The position numbers and the translations under genes were made by a program. Below, piece after piece: positions 1 to 7,169 of a stretch of 59,946 bases of DNA (its first letter is position 1; each line of letters begins with the position of its first letter). The notes under the pieces were generated by a model, which made no database searches, was not told the DNA's origin, and saw only the letters and a program-made list of their open reading frames with translations. The stretch covers positions 1 to 59,946 of the forward strand of contig JAFTST010000033.1 in the NCBI GenBank assembly GCA_017467165.1, read 5' to 3'. This DNA comes from Clostridia bacterium. GTDB taxonomy: Bacteria > Bacillota > Clostridia > Oscillospirales > CAG-272.

Positions 1-2
1 AA

Positions 3-728
3 TATTGGTTAGATGGCAACGGTGAAGAATTTAATAATTATCATTTCTACGTTACTTCCGATATTACGCTAACGCCTGTTTATACGGATACGATATATAA
101 CCAATATTGTGAGGGCTGGAATTACGACTCCTACGTTAGTATTGATGGCGGAGAAACGCATTATAGTACCGAATTTGAAGGTAAGGCAGGCGCTACGTTT
201 GAATTGAGCACATCACCGATTCCCGATGGCGAATGTACCGTATTCCTTGGCTGGTATATGGAAACTTATGGTTCAAACGGACCCGAATACATTTTAATAA
301 GCGACCAACAAGCGTTCACTTACACAATAACAGGCGAAGAAACCGGTTTCTTATATGCAGTATGGACAACGGGAGAAAATCCGTTCATTAAGAAATACGT
401 TGATATCAGAGCAACGAATGGCTTTGTTTCTTACGCAGGCGGAGAGGCTTCGGAAAACTTTGACAATGCATATTCTGTTATTAGCTTATCAAGTATGGGA
501 AGAGTTGCTTTCTTTGACGATCCCACTGATGAAACTATTTATACAAATTGGGATATAGCATACAGATATGAGCTTGAAGGCGAAATCCAACACGTAATTG
601 CCCAATCGTATGAAGATGAATATGGTTATTATCCTGCCGAATATTGGATAAATGATCCAGAATATAGCTATCCGGACGGTGTAATTAACGTTACTGGAAT
701 TGAAGCTCTCGGTGAGGATTTTGAGTAA
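3..728 (+). CDS. C-terminal part of a secreted/surface repeat protein (5' end outside window)
   Basis: The frame is open from the first bases of the window to a TAA at 726-728, so this is the 3' end of a longer gene; an internal TTG at 204 is not a convincing start. The visible ~241 residues are acidic and rich in Tyr, Gly, Asp and Glu. They contain stretches such as LTPVYTDT and YAVWTTGENPF, typical of the beta-rich bacterial repeat (InlB B-repeat/Listeria-Bacteroides type) modules of extracellular proteins, where a wTtGenPf-like segment starts each new module. No sorting signal or TM anchor is seen at the C-terminus. AT-rich codon use differs from the genes after 1.1 kb. Family assignment is by style only; the function is unknown. 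Confidence 0.6.
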   Translation, partial: YWLDGNGEEFNNYHFYVTSDITLTPVYTDTIYNQYCEGWNYDSYVSIDGGETHYSTEFEGKAGATFELSTSPIPDGECTVFLGWYMETYGSNGPEYILISDQQAFTYTITGEETGFLYAVWTTGENPFIKKYVDIRATNGFVSYAGGEASENFDNAYSVISLSSMGRVAFFDDPTDETIYTNWDIAYRYELEGEIQHVIAQSYEDEYGYYPAEYWINDPEYSYPDGVINVTGIEALGEDFE

Positions 729-808
729 GGAATATAAATAGTTGATTAACTAATTGTATTCTCTACTCCAACTGCATAGCAATATAGGAATCCAAACAAT
801 ATTTTATT

Positions 809-840
809 AGGCGGTAAGTTCCGCTTGCCGCCTATTTATA
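809..840 (+). terminator. Hairpin terminator after the surface protein
   Basis: A 10-bp stem AGGCGGTAAG (809-818) / CTTGCCGCCT (824-833) with one G-T pair and a 5-nt loop is followed by a weak T-rich tail. It lies 80 nt beyond the stop codon. Confidence 0.55.
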
Positions 841-860
841 ATGGAGGAATAAATATAAGT

Positions 861-950
861 TTGAATAAAAAACCTAATATATTGCTTAAGGAAATAAGGC
901 AAATAGAAGAAAATTATTCAAAATATATTAAAGCGCTATGTAAAAGGTGA
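861..950 (+). CDS. Possible 29-aa basic small ORF
   Basis: A GGAGG motif at 843-847 precedes a TTG at 861 by 13 nt. The frame encodes a 29-residue Lys-rich, helical-looking peptide ending at TGA 948-950. Codon use is AT-rich like the preceding gene. It may be a leftover of a longer gene. Spacing is long and the start is non-ATG, so this is only a candidate. Confidence 0.22.
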   Translation: MNKKPNILLKEIRQIEENYSKYIKALCKR

Positions 951-972
951 ACCCATTTTGCAAAATGAACCC
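950..972. repeat. Palindrome inside a short direct repeat
   Basis: CATTTTGCAAAATG (954-967) is a perfect 14-bp palindrome. It is flanked by two copies of GAACCCAT, giving a 9-bp direct repeat around the centre. It marks the change from AT-rich to GC-richer DNA. The role is unknown. Confidence 0.3.
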
Positions 973-1007
973 ATCAGAATTTTGTTCCTTTTCCATCTGT
1001 TGTACAG

Positions 1008-1037
1008 AAAGGCAGCTCCTTCGAGCTGCCTTTTTCT
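1008..1037 (+). terminator. Strong intrinsic terminator
   Basis: AAAGGCAGCTC (1008-1018), loop CTTC, GAGCTGCCTTT (1023-1033), then continuing T's. It separates the low-GC left edge from the PRTase operon. Confidence 0.8.
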
Positions 1038-1089
1038 TTCAGTATTTTTACCGTATTCGTCAGCACAAATCCATATTTTGAAAAAGCTC

Positions 1090-1118
1090 TTGCCATATTG
1101 GTTTAAGTGTGGTAAAAT
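1090..1118 (+). promoter_or_regulatory. Sigma-A promoter for the PRTase operon
   Basis: TTGCCA (1090-1095), 17-nt spacer, TAAAAT (1113-1118). It lies 60 nt upstream of the ATG at 1179. Confidence 0.65.
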
Positions 1119-1178
1119 AGACTCAGGCGAAGGTCTTCTATTTCAACAGCCGCAAAGGGCGGCGGAACGGAGTTATAT

Positions 1179-1823
1179 ATGGCTATTGAAAAGGCTTACA
1201 AAATCAGAACAAAAGGGCAAAACCTCTTTCTTCGAGTTGTTAAGGGTCACTTTATGAAATCCAACGGTCATATGAATTATTACATTGACGTTACTATGCA
1301 GAAGTGCCGACTCTCAGAGGCTAACGCTGTCGCGGACGAGCTCGTATCACATTGCAACAGCACTATGATAGTTGACACCATTCTTTGCCTCGACGAGATG
1401 CAGGTTATCGCGACCTGTATGGCGGAAAAGCTTACCGCCTCAGGTTTTATGAACCTCAACGCCAATCGGACAATCTACATTCTCACCCCCGAGAAAATTT
1501 CCGCGGGACGCTTCATTTTCCGCGACGAATCCATTCCTATGATTGCGGGCAAGAACGTGCTTATTCTTACCTCATCGGTTGCGACAGGCAGAACAACGAA
1601 GGTTGCTATGGATGCGGTAAAATATTACGGCGGAACGGTTTCGGGACTCGCATCTATCTATTCGGCGGTTAACGAGTGCAGAGGCGTTCCCGTTTATTCG
1701 GCATTCGATGCAAACGACCTCGACGGCTATTTCTGCGTTCCCGCGCACGAATGTCCGCTTTGCAAGGAAGGCAGAGACGTTGACGGCGTGGTTAACAGCT
1801 ACGGCTTCTCCGGTAAAATGTAA
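1179..1823 (+). CDS. Orotate/purine phosphoribosyltransferase-like protein
   Basis: This 214-aa cytosolic protein has the layout of a type I phosphoribosyltransferase. A core strand-loop-helix at about residues 125-150 (KNVLILTSSVATGRTT) matches the PRPP-binding loop V-[IV]-D-D-x-x-[ST]-T-G-x-T, and a second beta-alpha unit (YYGGTVSGLASIYSA) follows. The usual acidic pair of the PRPP motif is replaced by Thr-Ser, so catalysis is uncertain. A late CPLC motif (residues about 191-194) is seen in Clostridial 'orotate phosphoribosyltransferase-like' proteins. ATG 1179 follows a GGAG-like site. It is first in an operon with the two genes downstream (gaps of 26 and 18 nt). The substrate cannot be told from sequence. 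Confidence 0.7.
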   Translation: MAIEKAYKIRTKGQNLFLRVVKGHFMKSNGHMNYYIDVTMQKCRLSEANAVADELVSHCNSTMIVDTILCLDEMQVIATCMAEKLTASGFMNLNANRTIYILTPEKISAGRFIFRDESIPMIAGKNVLILTSSVATGRTTKVAMDAVKYYGGTVSGLASIYSAVNECRGVPVYSAFDANDLDGYFCVPAHECPLCKEGRDVDGVVNSYGFSGKM

Positions 1824-1849
1824 AAATACGGCTTTATCAGGAGGACAGA

Positions 1850-2617
1850 ATGACTGATGAAAGCAGACGCAAGGACAGGTTTTCGGTTTTTGTTACAATC
1901 TTTGGAATAGTAGTCTTTTCGATTTCTGTAATACTCTTGGCTTGTGTTTTATACGACAGATTTTTCAGCTTGAAGTTTCCGCTGTTAATAAATTTGTTAA
2001 CCAATCCCACATTATACGCTCTGTTTTTCTTTATTGCTCTGATAGTATGCTTCGCACTCACCTCGGGAAAAAAGACGGTTCTTAAGGCTATAACAGTTGT
2101 AATCGTAATTATCGGAATACTGCCCCTGACGTTCGTGCTTTTGCTCGGCGGAGGGAAAAAGGTTTCTATGACAGATGATATAGAAAATTACGGGATATAT
2201 GACAAATTGGTAGACGAGGATCTTAAGATTTTTCCCGCCGAAATAACAGAGGATATGACACCCATAAAATACTCCTATTACTACGATTGGACCTGGGATC
2301 ACACATACGAAATTTATCTTGAGGTAAGGATGGGCGCCGATGCTTATGATAAGCTGAAGGCTGAGTATTCCGATTCTCTGTCAGACTTTCGTTATACAGA
2401 TGGCTACGAGGAGTTTGTTATCAGCGACGATTTGGACGCAGAGCTAAAAGATGGGGATTATTACACATCAATCGGATCGGTGATTAAGATAATTTTTAAC
2501 GATGCTGAAAATATCGTGATATTTGAATATTTGGACGGAAATGGCGAGCCGATGAAGCTTGAGGACTCGGCGTATATTGAGAGATTTAATATCGAATTAA
2601 GCCAATCCGACCGATAA
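1850..2617 (+). CDS. Membrane protein with three TM helices and an extracytoplasmic domain
   Basis: 255 aa, not recognised. Hydrophobic segments at about residues 12-36, 52-70 and 76-98 are followed by an acidic, Tyr-rich soluble domain of ~155 residues (many D/E/Y, with a YYYDWTWD run), probably outside the cell. The start is an ATG with AGGAGG 7 nt upstream. It sits between a PRTase-like gene and a 2H phosphoesterase in the same operon, with no functional clue beyond that. Confidence 0.75.
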   Translation: MTDESRRKDRFSVFVTIFGIVVFSISVILLACVLYDRFFSLKFPLLINLLTNPTLYALFFFIALIVCFALTSGKKTVLKAITVVIVIIGILPLTFVLLLGGGKKVSMTDDIENYGIYDKLVDEDLKIFPAEITEDMTPIKYSYYYDWTWDHTYEIYLEVRMGADAYDKLKAEYSDSLSDFRYTDGYEEFVISDDLDAELKDGDYYTSIGSVIKIIFNDAENIVIFEYLDGNGEPMKLEDSAYIERFNIELSQSDR

Positions 2618-2635
2618 AGACGTTTTGGAGGCTAT

Positions 2636-3169
2636 ATGTATATTTGGGTGGCGGTAGACGTAGACGAGCAGGTTATAGAGCTTCGCGAATATGCAGAGAG
2701 CTATGCTAAAGAACACGGCGTGTCATCCCCGACGCTTAGCCTGCCGTTTCACATTTCGCTGAAAATCTCCTTTGAAATCCCGAACGAGAAGAGGGTGGAG
2801 GTGACGCGCGATATACGCGACCTCTTTAAATCTCAGGAGCCTTTCACAATACCTGTCGGAGCAGTCGAGAAAAACGCTTCGATACTATGGTTAACCATAG
2901 GGGACAGCCCGGAGCTTGCCTCCATACACAAGAGGCTTGACGGGCTGATGCTTGAAAAATACGGTGTCGCGGAGCACGAATTTGACAAGGATTTTATCTT
3001 TCACGCCTCTATTCTGATATTGAACAGTGAGGAGCATCTTTGTCGCGCGAAGGACGCTGTTAAGAGTATCAATATACCGAGCGAGCTTGTGGCAAGGAAG
3101 GTAATTATCGGCTCATCAACGAGTGGAAAGGCAGGCAGCTTCAGCGTGGACGAGGAGATTGTGCTATAA
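2636..3169 (+). CDS. 2H phosphoesterase (2'-5' RNA ligase superfamily)
   Basis: A 177-aa protein with the two H-x-[ST] signatures of the 2H fold: LPFHISL at about residues 39-45 and FIFHASI at about 121-127, separated by ~80 residues as in LigT/YjcG-type enzymes. These act on 2',3'-cyclic or 2'-5'-linked nucleotide ends; the real substrate here is unknown. The ATG follows TTTGGAGG. It is the last gene of the three-gene operon and is followed by a terminator. Confidence 0.8.
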   Translation: MYIWVAVDVDEQVIELREYAESYAKEHGVSSPTLSLPFHISLKISFEIPNEKRVEVTRDIRDLFKSQEPFTIPVGAVEKNASILWLTIGDSPELASIHKRLDGLMLEKYGVAEHEFDKDFIFHASILILNSEEHLCRAKDAVKSINIPSELVARKVIIGSSTSGKAGSFSVDEEIVL

Positions 3170-3285
3170 TAATGCTTTTCCCCTTGCTTTCATCTTGTGG
3201 CAAAAATTGACTAGCTCATTGCTCGAGTATGCTCTTGGGCTCGGTGAGCTACCCTATTCGAGGATCTTATTTAATAACACACGGG

Positions 3286-3333
3286 GTTGGGTCAATGGCT
3301 TTAAATTAAGCTATTGGCTCAGCCTCTTTTTTC
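3286..3333 (+). terminator. Long-stem terminator
   Basis: A ~16-bp stem with four G-T pairs (3286-3301 with 3308-3323) and a short loop is followed by CTCTTTTTTC. The right arm contains TTGGCTCAGCC, nearly the same as the arm of the terminator at 19163-19211. Confidence 0.75.
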
Positions 3334-3415
3334 TTTGTAACGGTTGCAGCTTGCTGTCGAAAAAGAGTATATAATGTAATGGTGCTTCACCAAATACTAT
3401 AAAGAAGATAATTAT

Positions 3416-3601
3416 ATGAAGAATCAGAATCCGTTTATAAGAAGCACCAATCACTGCTGCAATGGCTGTCAGGGCGGCTGCAAGAACGACTGCGGCAAGA
3501 AGCAGAACTGCCGTGACGATAAGGATAAAAATCCGTGTGTATTTTGTCCGCCCTGTCGGCTCAAGATATACCGTTTTTTTAACACGCCCTCGGGGTTATA
3601 G
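3416..3601 (+). CDS. Cys-rich 61-aa miniprotein
   Basis: 61 residues with nine cysteines in the pattern CC-x2-C-x3-C-x3-C-x5-C, then C-x2-C-x2-C, interspersed with Lys/Asp/Asn and ending in a basic tail. This is consistent with a metal-binding knuckle protein or a small disulfide peptide. A TATAAT at 3370-3375 lies 40 nt upstream; the ribosome site is weak (AAGAAG). The last six bases overlap the end of the convergent oxidoreductase gene. No family is recognised. Confidence 0.5.
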   Translation: MKNQNPFIRSTNHCCNGCQGGCKNDCGKKQNCRDDKDKNPCVFCPPCRLKIYRFFNTPSGL

Positions 3602-4909
3602 CCTTTTATCGTCGGTGGCGGGGTTGTCGATAAGCTCTCCGTTTTCGGCAAATCGAGAGCCGTGGCAGGGGCAATCCCAGCTGTGCTCGGCGGGGTTAAA
3701 CCTCAGGGCGCAGCCGAGGTGAGGGCATCGCGGTACGGTCGGGGTAATCAAGCCAAGCAGGGATTCGAGGGCGTTGATGGCGAGCTGTGGTCGGAGAATG
3801 GTGCGCGAGGGAGAAAATACCTCGGCGTATGGATTATCCCTATCTCTTACAAGGTCGGCGAGTATATTCGCCGCGACGAGTGAATTCGTTATTCCCCACT
3901 TGTTAAAGCCCGTGGCGACGAAGACGTCGGGCGTTCTTTTTGAATAGCGTCCTATATATGCCACGCCGTCAAGAGTCATACAGTCCTGCGCCGCCCATCT
4001 TCCGACTATGCGAGCGCCCTTATAATATTTCTCCGCTATATCCTCCAGCTCCTGCCAGCAGCCGCCCCTCTTTCCCGTGCGATGTCCCCCGCCGCCAAGC
4101 AGTAAAAGCTCGCCGCAGCCTCTCAGGGATAGCCCCGTGTCAGAGTCGTCAACGTACATCCCGTGTAGCGTTTTCGCGCCCTCGAGGGCTATAACGTAGG
4201 AGCGGTGCTGATAGAGCTTTAGGGGATACAGACCGTGCTTGTTGAGGATAGGAAAGTGCGTGGCAACAATCACCCTATTGAAGCTTATCTCGCCCTTATC
4301 GGTGACTGCCTTATTAGGCATAAGCTGTACTACCTTGGTGTGCTCGAAAATGGAGAGCCCCTCTGATAGTGAAAAAAGGAGCTTGAGCGGGTTAAACTGC
4401 GCCTGCTCACCGACGCGCACAGCTCCCGCCACAGAAAACGGAAGCTCGGGAGCATCAGAAGGCTCTGCATTGACACCCAGACGACCCAGCGCTGTCAGCT
4501 CCCTCTCGATTTTCCTTTTGTTCCCGAGGGTGTAGACGAAGGAGTCCCTCACCTCGTAGTCGCAGGGATAGACCTCGGCGAGCCTTCTGTATTCCTCACA
4601 CGCCTTCCTCTGTGCTGAAAGATACAGGCGCGCCTTGTTTTCACCAAAGCGCCTTATCAGCTTATCGTATATCAGACCGTGGGCTATCGTTATTTTGGCG
4701 GTGGTGTTTTTGGTTATTCCGCTGAGGATTTCCTTTGCCTCGACGAGAATACAATTCACCCCAGCTTTCTTTAACTCATAGGCGCACAGTATTCCCGCGA
4801 TACCGCCGCCGATTATCAGCACGTCTGCGCTTGTATTCCCCTCGAGCGAGGGGAAGCTTTTCCTCTCCGTATCCTTTTCCCATACCGATGTATTTTTATC
4901 TGTTCTCAT
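3596..4909 (-). CDS. FAD-dependent oxidoreductase with C-terminal Rieske [2Fe-2S] domain
   Basis: 437 aa. The N-terminal DAO-type Rossmann motif is VLIIGGGIAG. The middle has the substrate-binding fold of glycine oxidase-like enzymes. The last ~50 residues carry a Rieske cluster motif CPHLGC plus CPCHGSRF, spacing C-x-H-x15-17-C-x2-H. This DAO-Rieske architecture is common in Bacillota and probably oxidises an amine or amino acid with electron exit through the cluster. I chose ATG 4909 because it has an AAGG-type site; the longer TTG start at 4963 has none. It is monocistronic and converges with the Cys-rich miniprotein. Confidence 0.85.
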   Translation of the reverse strand: MRTDKNTSVWEKDTERKSFPSLEGNTSADVLIIGGGIAGILCAYELKKAGVNCILVEAKEILSGITKNTTAKITIAHGLIYDKLIRRFGENKARLYLSAQRKACEEYRRLAEVYPCDYEVRDSFVYTLGNKRKIERELTALGRLGVNAEPSDAPELPFSVAGAVRVGEQAQFNPLKLLFSLSEGLSIFEHTKVVQLMPNKAVTDKGEISFNRVIVATHFPILNKHGLYPLKLYQHRSYVIALEGAKTLHGMYVDDSDTGLSLRGCGELLLLGGGGHRTGKRGGCWQELEDIAEKYYKGARIVGRWAAQDCMTLDGVAYIGRYSKRTPDVFVATGFNKWGITNSLVAANILADLVRDRDNPYAEVFSPSRTILRPQLAINALESLLGLITPTVPRCPHLGCALRFNPAEHSWDCPCHGSRFAENGELIDNPATDDKRL

Positions 4910-4993
4910 TTCAAGCCTTTTTTCTGTTATCTTTCTCGGAGCAAGCTGGCATATACCCGGCAATTTCAGGGAAAGGAGTTTTTTTGATAACGA

Positions 4994-5028
4994 GGGGCGC
5001 TGTGACTTTCACAGCGCCCCTTATTTTT
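4994..5028. terminator. Hairpin terminator between divergent genes
   Basis: GGGGCGCTGTGA (4994-5005), loop CTT, TCACAGCGCCCC (5009-5020), then TTATTTTT. It stands upstream of the plus-strand promoter and has no plus-strand gene before it, so it may insulate the peptidase gene or be a remnant. Confidence 0.6.
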
Positions 5029-5117
5029 GGGTTATAAAATACCGCTACGGAAACTAATCTGCAAGCAGCGGAAAGACCCAGCGCACGAGATTTTTAATAT
5101 TTTAATGGAAAAATCGC

Positions 5118-5146
5118 TTGATTTGGCGAGGCTTGTGTGCTATACT
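5118..5146 (+). promoter_or_regulatory. Sigma-A promoter of the M13 peptidase
   Basis: TTGATT (5118-5123), 17-nt spacer, TATACT (5141-5146). Confidence 0.7.
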
Positions 5147-5231
5147 TATTCTATCACGGCAGGCTGACGGCTCTGATTAGCCGGTGGCTGTGTCGGACTT
5201 CGTTTGATAATTTAAACCCAAGGAGATAATT

Positions 5232-7130
5232 ATGGAAAAAATCAGAATTCAGGACGACCTTTATACCTTCGTCAATCAGAAAGCGCTTGACGAGCTCGTT
5301 ATTCCCGACGATAAGCCTGTCGCGGGCGGATTTTCCGAGCTTGCAGATGGCGTTGAAAAGACTATGATGGGCGAATTTGAAGCTATGACCGAGGGGGGCG
5401 AGTTCCCCGACGAGTATCTTGAGAGAGCCTGCGCGCTCTATGCGATAGCCAAGGATGCCGAGAGAAAGGCGGCGCACGGAGTTGCTCCCGCGCTGAAAAA
5501 CCTCGCCGTGCTTGAGGATATCAAGACTCTTGGAGATTTCAGCCGTCTTTATAAGACGCTCTCTCGCCGCAGTATTCCCACGCCTCTTAATATCGGCGTC
5601 GAAACCGATATGAAGAACACGAAGCGCCACCTCGTATACATACAGGGCGCGGGCGTTATCCTTCCCGACGCCTCCTACTACAAGCCCGAGATGGCACCCC
5701 AGAAGGAGCAGATACTCGGTATCTGGGCAGGCGTTGCGGGAATGGTTATGGCGAAGACCGACCTTGCCCCCGAGGTACAGCAGCAGTATATTCAGGATGC
5801 TCTTGCCTTTGACGCGATTATCGGCGGACTCGCCAAGACGAGCGAGGAGTGGTCAAGATACGTAGAGATGTACAACCCTATGAGCACGGAGGAGGTTGCC
5901 GCACAGCTTGGCGGAGTTGAGCTTGGAGTAATTCTTGCCGACCTTTTCGGAAGAGTGCCCGAGACCGTGGTTGTCACCGAGCCGAGATACTTTGAGGGCT
6001 TCTCTACCCTCTTTTCCTCCGAGACCCTTGAATTATATAAGCACTGGGCATACGTCACCGGTCTTCTCAAGGCCTGCTCCTATCTTTCCGAGGAGCTTCG
6101 TGATATGGGCGGCGCGTATATGCGCGCTCTGACAGGCGTAGCGAAGATGTCGTCTGTCGAAAAATTCGCGTATCAGCTCGCATCGGGCGTATATTCCGAG
6201 CCTGTTGGAATCTACTACGGCGAGAAGTACTTCGGCAAGGAAGCGAAGAAGGACATCACCGAGATAGTATATCAGATTATAGACACCTACAAGGAGCGCA
6301 TCAAGACCAACGAGATTCTCGGCGAGGCTACCAAGGAAAAGGCTATCCTCAAGCTGTCGAAGATGGGCGTCAAGATGGGCTATCCCGACAAGGTAAGACC
6401 TCTCTATGAGAAGCTGGTATTTAACAGAGAGGACTCGCTCCTCGACGTTATGCTAACTATCAACGCGATAAGAGAAGAGGATATGCTCTCCAAGCTCGAC
6501 AAGCCCACCGAGCCCGAGAACTGGGCGATGCCCGGACATATGGTTAACGCCTGCTACGACCCCTTCGTCAACGACATAACCTTCCCTGCGGCAATTCTGC
6601 AGGCTCCCTTCTACTCCTTGAAGCAGACAAGAAGCGAAAACCTCGGTGGTATCGGCGCGGTTATAGGTCACGAAATTTCACACGCCTTCGACTCTAACGG
6701 CGCGAAGTGCGACGAAAACGGCAATATTAATAACTGGTGGACCGAGGAGGATTTTGCAAGATTTGACACCAAGGTTCAGGCAATGATAGAGCAGTTTGAC
6801 GGCATTGAGCTGCCATGGGGCAAGGTTAACGGCGCGTTCATCGTCAGCGAAAATATGGCTGATAACGGCGGTATGGCGGTGACGCTCGACATTATGTCAA
6901 AAACCGAGGGCGCAAGCTACGAGGAGTATTTCACAAACTGGGCAAGAGTATGGTGCCAGAAGGCAAGACCCGAGTATAGCACTATGCTCCTCTCGGTTGA
7001 CGTGCACGGCCCCTGTGTTCTGCGCGCTAATATTCCTCCGAGAAACTTCAGGGAGTGGTACACCGCCTTCGGCGTTACCGAGGAGGACGGTATGTACATC
7101 TCTCCCAATAAGCGTATAGTTATCTGGTAA
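5232..7130 (+). CDS. pepO: M13 family zinc metallopeptidase (PepO/neprilysin-like)
   Basis: A 632-aa protein of normal M13 length with no signal peptide, so likely a cytosolic oligoendopeptidase. It shows the zinc motif HEISH inside VIGHEISHAFDSNGAKCDEN, the third-ligand motif ENMADNGG, the conserved NACYDPFVNDITFPAAIL block, and the C-terminal substrate-binding NIPPRNF-type stretch. ATG 5232 follows CCAAGGAG. It has its own promoter at 5118; the secreted protease gene follows after only ~40 nt and may be cotranscribed. Confidence 0.9.
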   Translation: MEKIRIQDDLYTFVNQKALDELVIPDDKPVAGGFSELADGVEKTMMGEFEAMTEGGEFPDEYLERACALYAIAKDAERKAAHGVAPALKNLAVLEDIKTLGDFSRLYKTLSRRSIPTPLNIGVETDMKNTKRHLVYIQGAGVILPDASYYKPEMAPQKEQILGIWAGVAGMVMAKTDLAPEVQQQYIQDALAFDAIIGGLAKTSEEWSRYVEMYNPMSTEEVAAQLGGVELGVILADLFGRVPETVVVTEPRYFEGFSTLFSSETLELYKHWAYVTGLLKACSYLSEELRDMGGAYMRALTGVAKMSSVEKFAYQLASGVYSEPVGIYYGEKYFGKEAKKDITEIVYQIIDTYKERIKTNEILGEATKEKAILKLSKMGVKMGYPDKVRPLYEKLVFNREDSLLDVMLTINAIREEDMLSKLDKPTEPENWAMPGHMVNACYDPFVNDITFPAAILQAPFYSLKQTRSENLGGIGAVIGHEISHAFDSNGAKCDENGNINNWWTEEDFARFDTKVQAMIEQFDGIELPWGKVNGAFIVSENMADNGGMAVTLDIMSKTEGASYEEYFTNWARVWCQKARPEYSTMLLSVDVHGPCVLRANIPPRNFREWYTAFGVTEEDGMYISPNKRIVIW

Positions 7131-7169
7131 TTAAAAAACGGACAATATTAATAAGCATTGGAGAAAGCT

